Assembly: GCF_022900255.1 (NCBI RefSeq)
Contig: NZ_JALIRM010000008.1
Location: forward strand, 124,001-188,000
From: Lederbergia wuyishanensis
GTDB taxonomy: Bacteria > Bacillota > Bacilli > Bacillales > Bacillaceae_C
Length of the DNA stretch: 64,000 nucleotides
Direction of reading: 5' to 3'
In this document: positions 35,728-43,674 of the stretch, piece after piece
Layout: each line of letters starts with the position of its first letter
Position numbering within the stretch: the stretch's first letter is position 1
Notes under the pieces: generated by a model
Databases searched by the model: none
What the model was told of the DNA's origin: nothing
Seen by the model: the letters and a program-made list of their open reading frames with translations, nothing else
Program-made: the position numbers and the translations under genes

Positions 35728-36345
35728 TCAACTAAATGCAAGTCGATAAATAGGAACCAGCGTTTCGAACGTCTTTTTTACGTATTCAGATAAGCGCTCG
35801 CCGTCCTGAAGAATTGGATCCTTTGAATCAATATGTCGGCCAACCAAAAATTCAGCTTTTTTCACATCACGAAAACGAGTGAGGGCTTCTTTTAATTTTA
35901 TTTCTTCCACCGCAGTAGATTCCTTTTTCATGTGATCTAAAGATATAACAAAATCGGAAGGAATCGATTTTTCAATCGTTTTTATGTTTTTTAGCAAATT
36001 TTTTGCGATTGTTGTTTTATTAGGCAACTCATAAATGAACGCTAGCCAAATAAATAAATGATCATCGAAAAGGCCAACTTGAAAATGTGGATGCTGCTTA
36101 TAACCGCGCTTATTTCCCGCAATAGCCAGCCAAGTATCTTTTGGTGGATTGACTGTACGTCTTGCATGCTTTGCAATATGTAAAAACATCTCTGATCCAA
36201 TCATCGCAGATAAATCATCGGTTAAAACATCACCTAATGCTTTAAATTTTGGTTGAATCCTTTGTTGGATCGCTTCCATTCTTTCTTCAAGACCTTCTAT
36301 ATGAAAAGTGTCAAAATCATGTTGTGTGAAGCCAGTAAATTCCAT
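35728..36345 (-). CDS. yktB: YktB-family protein (DUF1054)
   Basis: A 205-aa cytoplasmic protein of the YktB/DUF1054 family. Marks are FTGFTQHDFDTFHIEGLEER at the N-terminus, PKDTWLAIAGNKRGYKQHPH, and FQVGLFDDHLFIWLAFIYE. Function is unknown. The ATG at 36345 has AGGGA upstream; the ORF opens at 36378 but that extension is not expected in the family. Confidence 0.9.
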   Translation of the reverse strand: MEFTGFTQHDFDTFHIEGLEERMEAIQQRIQPKFKALGDVLTDDLSAMIGSEMFLHIAKHARRTVNPPKDTWLAIAGNKRGYKQHPHFQVGLFDDHLFIWLAFIYELPNKTTIAKNLLKNIKTIEKSIPSDFVISLDHMKKESTAVEEIKLKEALTRFRDVKKAEFLVGRHIDSKDPILQDGERLSEYVKKTFETLVPIYRLAFS

Positions 36346-36437
36346 AAGATTAGTTCCCTTCCATTCAGTACTCAACAACTATATTAATAAAAAAAGAAGA
36401 TAATCAAAAGTGATATATCTTCTAATAAAAAGAATTA

Positions 36438-36602
36438 TTATTTTTCACTATGGTCATATTCATCGTAGACGAGTCTAGTAACTGTTGTATATTCTCCTTT
36501 ATTTACATCCGATTGTGTTGCATTTTCTCCATAAGAATCGTCCGGATCAACACCAGGTGCAACCTTCGGATCATCATTTCTTTGTCCTCTGTCTTTTTTC
36601 AC
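36438..36602 (-). CDS. small acidic hypothetical protein (54 aa)
   Basis: A GTG-started ORF of 54 codons with a strong site GGAGGG seven bases upstream. The protein begins MKKDRGQRNDDPKVAPGVDP, continues through a DDSYGENATQ segment, and ends in VTRLVYDEYDHSEK. It is hydrophilic and acidic, without Cys or a membrane segment. Family not recognised. It lies in an otherwise empty 390-bp gap between the YktB gene and a divergent dehydrogenase gene. The codon use and RBS look real. Confidence 0.7.
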   Translation of the reverse strand: MKKDRGQRNDDPKVAPGVDPDDSYGENATQSDVNKGEYTTVTRLVYDEYDHSEK

Positions 36603-36732
36603 AAAATATCCCTCCAATCACATCTATTTTTTACTAAATTTATAAAATTATTATCTTAATGAACGTTGTCAGTATTGTCAGTCAATATGGTAAGATGAAT
36701 GTATCGTTGTCTTAGATAGGAGGAAAAAAGCT

Positions 36733-37695
36733 GTGAAACCAAAAATTTATGCAACTCTGCCAATTTCTGCAGATGTAGAAAAATATCTTTCTGAGTACTG
36801 TGAACTTCGCAAGTGGACCGGAGAAGATCGTATTTCACGAAATCTGCTGTTAGAAGAATTAAAAGATGTGGATGGACTATTAACGTCGGGAATTCGTATC
36901 GACGAAGATCTTTTAAATAACGCACCAAAGTTAAAAGTTGTTAGTAATGTATCAGTCGGATTTAATAATTTTAATGTAGAAGCTATGAAAAAATTTAATG
37001 TGATTGGTACAAACACACCTTATGTTTTAGATGAAACTGTTGCTGATTTGACATTTGCATTGATGTTAGCCTCTGCACGAAGAATTGCGGAACTGGATCG
37101 TTTAGTAAAAGATGGAAATTGGAATCCCACAAAAGACGATCAACTTTTTTTTGGAATAGATGTACATAGCTCAACACTTGGAATCATTGGGATGGGAAGA
37201 ATTGGAGAAGCTGTGGCAAGAAGAGCGAAGTTTGGCTTCGACATGGATGTTCTTTACTATAATCGGAACAGAAAGCCGGGAGCTGAGGAAAAATACGGAG
37301 CAGAATATTGCGATTTAGATTCCTTATTAAAACGGTCAGACTTTATTGTAATGTTAACTCCACTTACTCCAGAGACAGAGCACCTAATTGGAGAAAGGGA
37401 ATTTAAACTTATGAGAAACTCAGCATTTTTTATAAACGTTTCCCGAGGGAAAACAGTGGATGAACAAGCCTTGATACGTGCTTTGGAAAATAAAGAAATC
37501 TACGGCGCCGGACTTGATGTTTTTCAAAAAGAGCCTGTTGAAAAAGATAATCCATTAATAAAAATGCCAAATGTCGTAACCGTTCCACATATTGGTTCAG
37601 CAACAAAGAAAACAAGAGACGCAATGATGATGAGAGCTGCCCAAAATATCGTTTCCGTTTTAACTGGGAAGGGTGCGCTGGATTCGGTTTATTGA
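36733..37695 (+). CDS. D-2-hydroxyacid dehydrogenase (glyoxylate/hydroxypyruvate reductase-like)
   Basis: NAD(P)-dependent D-isomer dehydrogenase of 320 aa. The Rossmann motif is LGIIGMGRIGEAVARRAKFG (about residues 147-166), followed by NVSRGKTVDEQALIRAL with the catalytic Arg, the EKEIYGAGLDVF-type segment, and the catalytic His in VPHIGSAT. It reduces glyoxylate, hydroxypyruvate or a 2-ketogluconate-like acid; the exact substrate is unknown. GTG 36733 follows AGGAGG. It is followed 23 bp later by nagA, so it may share a transcript with the sugar genes downstream. Confidence 0.92.
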   Translation: MKPKIYATLPISADVEKYLSEYCELRKWTGEDRISRNLLLEELKDVDGLLTSGIRIDEDLLNNAPKLKVVSNVSVGFNNFNVEAMKKFNVIGTNTPYVLDETVADLTFALMLASARRIAELDRLVKDGNWNPTKDDQLFFGIDVHSSTLGIIGMGRIGEAVARRAKFGFDMDVLYYNRNRKPGAEEKYGAEYCDLDSLLKRSDFIVMLTPLTPETEHLIGEREFKLMRNSAFFINVSRGKTVDEQALIRALENKEIYGAGLDVFQKEPVEKDNPLIKMPNVVTVPHIGSATKKTRDAMMMRAAQNIVSVLTGKGALDSVY

Positions 37696-37718
37696 AATAA
37701 GTATGAGAGGGTGCACAC

Positions 37719-38879
37719 ATGGATAGCCAATTATTTAAAAACGCCAAAATCTACTTGCTTGATAAAATAATTGAAAATGGTTGGATGTTGGTAGATGAAC
37801 ATGGGAAAATTCTAGAGATTGGAGAAGGGGAACGGGCGTCTGTCAGTAATGAAGTTAGTGTTGATGTAAAGGGCATGTCAATCATTCCGGGGCTTATTGA
37901 TGTTCATATACATGGCGGAAATGGTTATAGTTTCATGGATGGAAGCTATGAATCATTGGCTGAGATAAGTTCTTTCCATTCTAAACACGGTACTACTTCT
38001 TTTTTAGCTACAACTTCCACTGCATCAAAAGAAAAAATCATTAAAGCCTTGAATTCTGCTTCAGAATCATATGAAAAGGGAATGCCTGGTGCTGATTTAA
38101 TAGGAGTACATTTGGAAGGACCTTTTATTAATGAAAAACGGAGTGGAGCCCAAGAAAAATCAGATATTCGTTTGTCTTCTAAAGAGGAAATTGAAGAATA
38201 TCTTAAAGCTTCTAATCATCTAATAAAACTAGTCACCCTTGCTCCAGAAGTTGAAAATGGCTTTGAAGCTGTAAAGTATTTTAAAGACCAGGGAGTGACC
38301 GTATCCATTGGTCACTCCGACGCGAATTTTCAAGAGGTTTTAGAAGCGACTAAGCTTGGTGCGACCCATACAACCCATCATTTTAATGGTATGAGCCCCT
38401 TACATCATCGTGAACCAGGGGTTGCAGGAGCAGGAATGGCTTTAAAGGAACTTACAACAGAAATTATTGCGGATGGTATTCATGTACATCCAGAAATGGT
38501 AAAACTTCTGCTCGATGTAAAAGGAGTATGGAATACTTGTGCTATTACAGATGCTGTATTTTGTGCGGGTCTACCGGATGGCGAATATGAACGTGTAATT
38601 GTAACGAAGGGGCAAGTATACCTGAAAGATTGGTCGACTCTTGCAGGGAGTACACTAACAATGATCCAATCCCTTAAAAATGTTATTTCTTTTACGGGGT
38701 ATTCCTTACTTGACGTCCTTCCTTCCTATACGATGGTACCGGCAAGACAAGCTAAAGTTGAGCACATAAAAGGATCTTTAGAAATTGGTAAGGATGCAGA
38801 CTTTTTAATTGTAGACGATGATTTGACTCTATATTCTACTTTCGTAAATGGAATTGAAGTGTATCAGATGACTAAGTAA
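37719..38879 (+). CDS. nagA: N-acetylglucosamine-6-phosphate deacetylase (or GalNAc-6-P form)
   Basis: Amidohydrolase of 386 aa that removes acetate from N-acetyl-hexosamine 6-phosphate. Clear segments are IPGLIDVHIHGGNGYSFMDG (metal/His motif), HLEGPFINEKRSGAQ with the metal Glu, SIGHSDANF, THHFNGMSPLHHREPGVAG and the catalytic Asp in CAITDAVFCAGL. nagB is not in the window. Because the next genes are an oxidoreductase and a tagatose-6-phosphate-type kinase, an N-acetylgalactosamine role is possible. Confidence 0.93.
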   Translation: MDSQLFKNAKIYLLDKIIENGWMLVDEHGKILEIGEGERASVSNEVSVDVKGMSIIPGLIDVHIHGGNGYSFMDGSYESLAEISSFHSKHGTTSFLATTSTASKEKIIKALNSASESYEKGMPGADLIGVHLEGPFINEKRSGAQEKSDIRLSSKEEIEEYLKASNHLIKLVTLAPEVENGFEAVKYFKDQGVTVSIGHSDANFQEVLEATKLGATHTTHHFNGMSPLHHREPGVAGAGMALKELTTEIIADGIHVHPEMVKLLLDVKGVWNTCAITDAVFCAGLPDGEYERVIVTKGQVYLKDWSTLAGSTLTMIQSLKNVISFTGYSLLDVLPSYTMVPARQAKVEHIKGSLEIGKDADFLIVDDDLTLYSTFVNGIEVYQMTK

Positions 38880-38923
38880 GAATAATAGAATTCTAGTAAG
38901 ATAATGCGAAGGGATGGGGTTTC

Positions 38924-40186
38924 GTGATTCAAGCTGCTCTGATTGGTGCTGGTGCAAGGGGGATGCATGCATACGCAAGTTATGCTTTGAAACAACCGCA
39001 TGAAATAAAGTTTATTGCAGTTGCTGAAGAAAATCGTGAGAGAAGAGAAAAGTTTGCGAGGGATCATGGTATCCCTATTGAAATGCAGTTTTCAAGCTGG
39101 GAACAACTATTAGATCAACCAAAATTATGTGAAGCCTTATTAATTTGCACCCAAGACCGAATGCACTATGAACCCACCATGAAAGCCATCAGAAAAGGAT
39201 ATAAAATTTTACTAGAAAAGCCAATGTCTCCAATACCGAAAGAGTCACTAGAAATGGCAGAGGAAGCTGAAAAATATGGAAGTCTCTTATCTGTTTGCCA
39301 TGGTATGAGATATTCAACCTATTATAGAGCGTTAAAACGTTTGCTTGAGCAAGAAACGATTGGAAAAGTTACCACTATACAATGGAATGAAAACGTCGGT
39401 GTATTGCATCATTCTCATAGCTTTGTTCGTGGGAATTGGCGTAATTCCAAAGAATCCAGTCCGATGATTTTGCAAAAAAGCTGTCATGATATGGATATGA
39501 TTCAATGGTTGGTAGGAGCAGAATGTGTAAAGGTTTCTTCTTTTGGAAGCTTAACTTATTTCAAAGAAGAGAATGCACCAGAAGGGTCTACAGCAAGATG
39601 CACAGACGGTTGTAAAGTGGAAAGAGATTGCCCATTCTCCGCTATTAAAATGTATTTAAATGAAAAAGATGAATGGCCAGCAAATGTTGTTACTCTTGAA
39701 CCGAAATATGAAAAAAGATTAAATGCCTTACAAGAAGGACCATACGGAAGATGTGTATATCGTTGCGATAACGATGTAGTTGATCATCAAGTTGTTAATC
39801 TATTATTTGATAATGAAGTCACGGTAGCTTTTACTATGTCCGCATTCACTAATGAGATTAGTAGAACGTTCAAAATTATGGGAACGAAAGGCGAAATTCG
39901 AGGTAATCATCATATTAATGAAATCGAAATTAAACACTTTAACGGAAGGGTAGAAAAAATTTACCCAGAAAAAGTTGAAGGTGGTCATGATGGAGCTGAT
40001 ACGCTCATTATGGAAGACTTCATCAAACAAGTAAGGAGTAACGAAAACAAAAGTCATAGCTCCGGTATGGTTTCAGCCAAAAGTCATCTAATTGCATTTG
40101 CAGCAGAAGAATCTAGAGTTACTGGACAAACAATTGATATGGTGGAGTATGTTAATCAATTGAGAGGTAGTGAATCGGTGGTTTGA
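38924..40186 (+). CDS. Gfo/Idh/MocA-family oxidoreductase with Cys clusters
   Basis: A 420-aa NAD-dependent oxidoreductase. Rossmann motif ALIGAGARGMHAYASYAL is at residues 5-22 and EKPMSP at about 99. After the catalytic-domain segment KSCHDMDMIQWLVG there is an inserted Cys-rich part, ARCTDGCKVERDCPF and GPYGRCVYRCDND, that may bind a metal; this insert is typical of one subgroup of bacterial sugar oxidoreductases. It lies between nagA and a sugar kinase. The substrate is probably an amino sugar or glycoside. Start GTG 38924 after a GGGATGGGG site. Confidence 0.87.
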   Translation: MIQAALIGAGARGMHAYASYALKQPHEIKFIAVAEENRERREKFARDHGIPIEMQFSSWEQLLDQPKLCEALLICTQDRMHYEPTMKAIRKGYKILLEKPMSPIPKESLEMAEEAEKYGSLLSVCHGMRYSTYYRALKRLLEQETIGKVTTIQWNENVGVLHHSHSFVRGNWRNSKESSPMILQKSCHDMDMIQWLVGAECVKVSSFGSLTYFKEENAPEGSTARCTDGCKVERDCPFSAIKMYLNEKDEWPANVVTLEPKYEKRLNALQEGPYGRCVYRCDNDVVDHQVVNLLFDNEVTVAFTMSAFTNEISRTFKIMGTKGEIRGNHHINEIEIKHFNGRVEKIYPEKVEGGHDGADTLIMEDFIKQVRSNENKSHSSGMVSAKSHLIAFAAEESRVTGQTIDMVEYVNQLRGSESVV

Positions 40187-40193
40187 TTTACTG

Positions 40194-40233
40194 CGAGTAG
40201 GAGCGGTTGCTTCCTGCTCGTTTATTTATTTTT
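40194..40233 (+). terminator. intrinsic terminator
   Basis: CGAGTAGGA (40194-40202) pairs with TCCTGCTCG (40212-40220) with one wobble, then a T-rich tail. It separates the nagA-oxidoreductase transcript from the kinase gene. Confidence 0.78.
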
Positions 40234-40295
40234 AAAAGTAGTATAGTATTTATTAGTGCTAGACTAAAATTTCTCATAAAAAGTAGGTTGATATT

Positions 40296-41225
40296 ATGAT
40301 CGTTACAGTAACTTTAAATCCAGCAATTGATATTTCCTATCGTGTAAATAATTTTAAAATAAATAAAGGCCATCGTGTAGAAAATGGGATTAAGACAGCA
40401 GGTGGAAAAGGATTAAATGTATCTCGTGTACTTAAACAACTTGGCGAGAATCCACTTTGCCTTGGATTTCTAGGAGGACAGAATGGTGAATGGATTAAAA
40501 GACATATTGGAAATGAGGGTTTAGAGGAGTCTTTTACACAAATTAGAGAGGAAACTAGAACGTGTTTAGCGTTTCTTGATGAAGAAAATTCTACTCAAAC
40601 AGAATTGATGGAAAAAGGACCTATGGTTGCTGAAGAAGATATTAATAACTTCAGTGAAAAATATAAGCATTTATTAGAGGAAGCGACTATGGTGATAGCT
40701 TCTGGAAGTCTACCTGCGGGATTATCAGTGGATTTTTATCGTGAAATCGCGGAAAAGGCAAAAGAGTCTAATGTACCGTTTATTTTGGACACGAGTGGGA
40801 TTTCATTAGAATTAGCAATAGAAGGAAAGCCGTTCCTAATTAAACCTAATAAAGATGAGATATGCCAATTTGCCAAAAGGTCTGATCTATCCTTTCAGGA
40901 AATGATTGATGTTGCAAGAGAAATCTGTAATAAAGGGGTAGATTATGTACTAATCTCTTTAGGTGCTGATGGAGCAGTTTTTGTTGGTAGCGATACTACT
41001 TTGCGTGCCGAAATTCCTGTTATTTCTGTTGTTAATCCTGTTGGTTCCGGAGATAGTATGGTAGCTGGCATGGCTTTTGCTTTACATAATCATTATGATA
41101 TAGAAGAGTGTTTGAAATGGGCGTGTGCCTGTGGAATATCCAATGCCTTGCAAGAAACGACCGGAAAAATTGATCCGGAATTAGTTGGTGACTTATTAAC
41201 AAAAATAAAAGTCACTCCTTTATAA
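40296..41225 (+). CDS. PfkB-family 1-phosphofructokinase / tagatose-6-phosphate kinase
   Basis: A 309-aa ribokinase-fold sugar-phosphate kinase. Signature regions are VTLNPAIDISYRV at the N-terminus, TAGGKGLNVSRVLKQLG, the LDTSGISLELAIEGKPFLIK PN-type segment, and the catalytic loop VNPVGSGDSMVAGMAFAL with the base Asp. FruK and LacC cannot be separated by eye. There is no fru PTS nearby, so LacC-like phosphorylation of tagatose 6-phosphate (as in GalNAc or galactose breakdown) is a reasonable reading, but inference only. Confidence 0.9.
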   Translation: MIVTVTLNPAIDISYRVNNFKINKGHRVENGIKTAGGKGLNVSRVLKQLGENPLCLGFLGGQNGEWIKRHIGNEGLEESFTQIREETRTCLAFLDEENSTQTELMEKGPMVAEEDINNFSEKYKHLLEEATMVIASGSLPAGLSVDFYREIAEKAKESNVPFILDTSGISLELAIEGKPFLIKPNKDEICQFAKRSDLSFQEMIDVAREICNKGVDYVLISLGADGAVFVGSDTTLRAEIPVISVVNPVGSGDSMVAGMAFALHNHYDIEECLKWACACGISNALQETTGKIDPELVGDLLTKIKVTPL

Positions 41226-41236
41226 AAAAGACTATA

Positions 41237-41280
41237 GAGCGTAGAGAAAGTTATTTTTGACTTTCTCTACGCTCCATTTA
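41237..41280 (+). terminator. strong terminator after the sugar kinase gene
   Basis: A 15-bp perfect stem, GAGCGTAGAGAAAGT (41237-41251) with its complement at 41260-41274, and an 8-nt loop containing T5. The tail is only moderately T-rich. Confidence 0.82.
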
Positions 41281-41512
41281 TTAGAAAATCTTTGAATAAA
41301 TGATATCTTATACTGTACTGAAAACGCTTATCATACAAGGGGGCTGTCAAGCGAAGAGGGGAATAGAAGTTGCCTTCATGAGCAGACGAGCAAGGCAAGC
41401 AGTAGCCGAGCGTTTATGAACTGTCAGAAGTTACGTTGTTCTTAAAAATGACTTTTATCATAGGGAATTTGAAAGAATAAAACAATAAATCTGAATATAT
41501 CAAAATTATCTG
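41281..41512. other. gene-free segment with a GC-richer patch
   Basis: No gene is seen. The part 41340-41425 is richer in GC than its surroundings (gggctgtcaagcgaagaggg, gagcagacgagcaaggcaag) and resembles a worn interspersed repeat of bacilli, as at 44506-44690, but no clear ends or duplications can be fixed. Confidence 0.35.
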
Positions 41513-41574
41513 TTGACAGTAATAACCATAAAAGGTATATTCTAATCAATTAACGTCTATTGTAAACGCTATCA
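41513..41574 (+). promoter_or_regulatory. sigma-A promoter with a downstream cre site
   Basis: TTGACA (41513-41518), 17 bp, TATATT (41536-41541) form a near-consensus promoter. TTGTAAACGCTATCA (41560-41574) matches the CcpA cre consensus WTGnAAnCGnWnnCW at every fixed position. It lies just after the start point, where CcpA blocks transcription. Because LacI proteins bind similar sequences, it may also be the autoregulatory operator of the gene at 41598. Confidence 0.8.
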
Positions 41575-41597
41575 CGAGTAAAAAGGAGATTTATTAG

Positions 41598-42632
41598 GTG
41601 GTTAAGCTAAAAGATATTGCAGAATATGTCGGGGTTTCAATCTCAACTGTTTCAAGAGTTATAAAGGATGATCGTAGTAGAAGTATAAATCCAGAAACAA
41701 AGAGAAAAGTTTGGGATGCTGTAAAAGAATTAGGATATATACCGAATATAAATGCTAGAAATTTGGCTTCTAGTCAGAATAAACATAAAGAGAAACGAAC
41801 CATGACAATTGGTTGGGTAGCAAATCCTAAATTAGCAGAAATGAATCCATATTTTTCAAATATATTTACTGGTATTGATGACACACTTAGTAAACTAAAT
41901 TATACCTTGGTTAATGTATATGAAGATGAGTTAAAAGACCAAGCAAGATTGCACAAAATGGTTCATGAATCTGAAATAGAAGGTCTTATATTAGTAGATA
42001 AGATTGATGAGGAAATTATTAATTTTATTAATACATATTTACCTATAGTAGGGTTAGATTTTTTCTATTCAGAAGAATCCATTACTATCATTGATTACGA
42101 TAGAATTAGAGCAGCAAAAAAAGCTGTTGAACACCTCGTAGAGAAAGGTCATAGAAAAATTGGTTTCATTGGTGGTGGAACAGGTGAGAAAAATGAAAGT
42201 CTATCTTCAGAAAAAAGGTATCAAGGATATAGATTAGGAATTGAAGAAGCTGGAATTAATTTACAAGAAAAATGGATCATAAATACAAAGTGGTCATTAG
42301 ATAATAGCTATGAAGGTATGAAAAAGTTACTTGAGGCAGAACAGGATCTTCCTACTGCCATGTTCTGTGCAAGTGATTTAATGGCAATTGCTGCAATGCG
42401 TGCGGTTCATGAACATAATATGAAAATTCCAGACGATATTGCATTTGTAGGAATAGATAATATAGAAATGTCGAAATACTCCAATCCACCTTTAACAACT
42501 ATCAATATTCCTAAATACGAAATTGGGGAATTGGCAGCAAAAACAATAATAGATAAAGTTGAAGGTAAGTTAAATCTTCCAGTAAAAATATTATTACCAT
42601 TCGAACTTATCATCAGAGAATCTTCTGGATAA
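41598..42632 (+). CDS. LacI-family transcriptional regulator (GanR/MsmR-like)
   Basis: A 344-aa regulator. The HTH is VKLKDIAEYVGVSISTVSRV at the N-terminus, followed by hinge NINARNLASS and a sugar-binding domain with GLDFFYSE, LVEKGHRKIGFIGGG and IPDDIAFVGIDNIEMSKYSN. It starts at GTG 41598 after AGGAGA. The genes it once controlled may be the decayed transporter locus just downstream, where two similar 21-bp sequences with AAACGCTT-like cores remain. It differs from the LacI protein at 44730. Confidence 0.92.
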   Translation: MVKLKDIAEYVGVSISTVSRVIKDDRSRSINPETKRKVWDAVKELGYIPNINARNLASSQNKHKEKRTMTIGWVANPKLAEMNPYFSNIFTGIDDTLSKLNYTLVNVYEDELKDQARLHKMVHESEIEGLILVDKIDEEIINFINTYLPIVGLDFFYSEESITIIDYDRIRAAKKAVEHLVEKGHRKIGFIGGGTGEKNESLSSEKRYQGYRLGIEEAGINLQEKWIINTKWSLDNSYEGMKKLLEAEQDLPTAMFCASDLMAIAAMRAVHEHNMKIPDDIAFVGIDNIEMSKYSNPPLTTINIPKYEIGELAAKTIIDKVEGKLNLPVKILLPFELIIRESSG

Positions 42633-42648
42633 GTTTCTTTAACCATCA

Positions 42649-42746
42649 GGAAAACGCTTGGATAATTTTCACGAAAAAAGTTTATGGAAATTATGATATT
42701 TTTCCTAGGGATTTCTTACTAGTCGGGAAAGCGTTTGGAATATTTT
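42649..42746. promoter_or_regulatory. pair of operator-like repeats after the LacI gene
   Basis: GGAAAACGCTTGGATAATTT (from 42649) and GGGAAAGCGTTTGGAATATT (from 42725) are similar sequences 76 bp apart, each with a LacI/CcpA-type core (AAACGCTT or AAGCGTTT). They lie where the promoter of the lost operon should be, upstream of an orphan ribosome binding site at 42763. Confidence 0.5.
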
Positions 42747-42779
42747 ACTGAGAATGTCATTTAAGGAGGTGATAGTTAG

Positions 42780-43150
42780 TCAAAAAAACACTTTAAGAAA
42801 AAAATTATCTAAAGGATCGAGATCAGTCAATATAGCACTTAACTGATCATTTTCTTCCAAAGTATAGTTAAATCTTGGCCAAATATCCTGCTGATCAATG
42901 GCGTACGTTAAAGCTTTTTCAGCTTTAGCTCTAGTTGTTGGTTTTGATTCAGCACCTTGGAAAAATTGTTCCCTAACAAATCCTGGATAGTTACCGCCTG
43001 GCCACATCAAATATAGACTGACTGCTTGGTCAAGGTTAATGCCATCAGAATGATTAGTAATATGTTCAGTGTATACTAGTTTACCATTTTCATCTTCTTC
43101 GTATGTTAATCCTTCAAAGCCCATAAAGAACATCTTGGAGCCTTCATCGT
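42780..43150 (-). pseudogene. internal fragment of an LplA/LipO-type solute-binding protein
   Basis: A minus-strand ORF (117 aa from its first Met) matches the interior of family 1 extracellular solute-binding proteins of the LipO type. Visible are the start DEGSKMFFMGFEGLTYEEDE, the region AVSLYLMWPGGNYPGFVREQ, and TLEENDQLSAILTDL, which corresponds to the helix near the C-terminus of the intact protein at 50586. The signal peptide and N-terminal domain are missing, and the C-terminus ends in unrelated residues. A stop precedes the homology at its 5' side. The fragment is inverted relative to the LacI gene and the orphan RBS (AAGGAGGT, 42763-42770) beside it. Confidence 0.75.
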
Positions 43151-43152
43151 TT

Positions 43153-43524
43153 TATCTCAATTTCTCACTTGTACGTGTCTCAGCCGATGATTTAATAAAA
43201 ACGGTCCTTTTAATAGTTATATTTATTGTTAGTATTTTATTTTATATTTTATTGATTAATATTTTTCCAATTTACGTGCACTATGATCTGAAGCTTTTAA
43301 AAAATTTCTCTCTTTCTTTAATTCTTGGAGTCGCTTTTCCAATTAATACATTGATTTCTGGTCTTGGTTTATATTGTTTTTATAGGTTGTTTTTATGGAT
43401 ACCAGGCTTAATTCCATTTTTTTGTGCAAGCCTACCTGCATATTTTTTAATTTGGTTAGCTTTGAATTTATTTAATAAGATTGAAGCGAATAATAAATTT
43501 AGCAATGTCGCGGTTTTTGATTAA
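43153..43524 (+). pseudogene. C-terminal fragment of a YesL/DUF624 membrane protein
   Basis: A plus-strand fragment with about three membrane segments: ILFYILLINIFPIYVHYDLK, then FSLSLILGVAFPINTLISGL and LIPFFCASLPAYFLIWLALN, ending in FNKIE plus a few residues. This order is typical of the second half of YesL-type proteins, which are usually encoded with LplABC-type sugar importers. The first half is missing; homology begins abruptly about where the inverted solute-binding-protein fragment ends. The ORF opened at 43069 runs through the neighbour and is not a real start. Confidence 0.65.
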
Positions 43525-43628
43525 AGGGGAAATAAAAAAATATTGAAATGGAATAGATATTATTTGAGTGAGAAGAATATAGATTTTATACTGTAATGTT
43601 GATTGACAGTTCATCTCAACTTCGTTAA

Positions 43629-43642
43629 TGTTATCCATAACA
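43629..43642. promoter_or_regulatory. operator for the fucose-region LacI regulator (site 1)
   Basis: TGTTATCCATAACA, a dyad GTTAT-CC-ATAAC, lies 33 bp before the fuconolactonase start. The same GTTATCnATAAC core is found at 53680-53699 and, less well, at 46122-46133; a related TGTTAaTAACA palindrome is at 45800-45820. Confidence 0.65.
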
Positions 43643-43674
43643 ATTAACTGAATTTTTAATAAAGGATGGATATA

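Noticed and set aside
41321-41336. cre site at the AAAACGCTTATCA sequence
   Set aside because: Several fixed positions of the cre consensus fail and no gene start is near.
43069-43152. Start of the YesL-like ORF at 43069
   Set aside because: The first 28 codons run antisense through the solute-binding-protein fragment; homology begins only after the junction.
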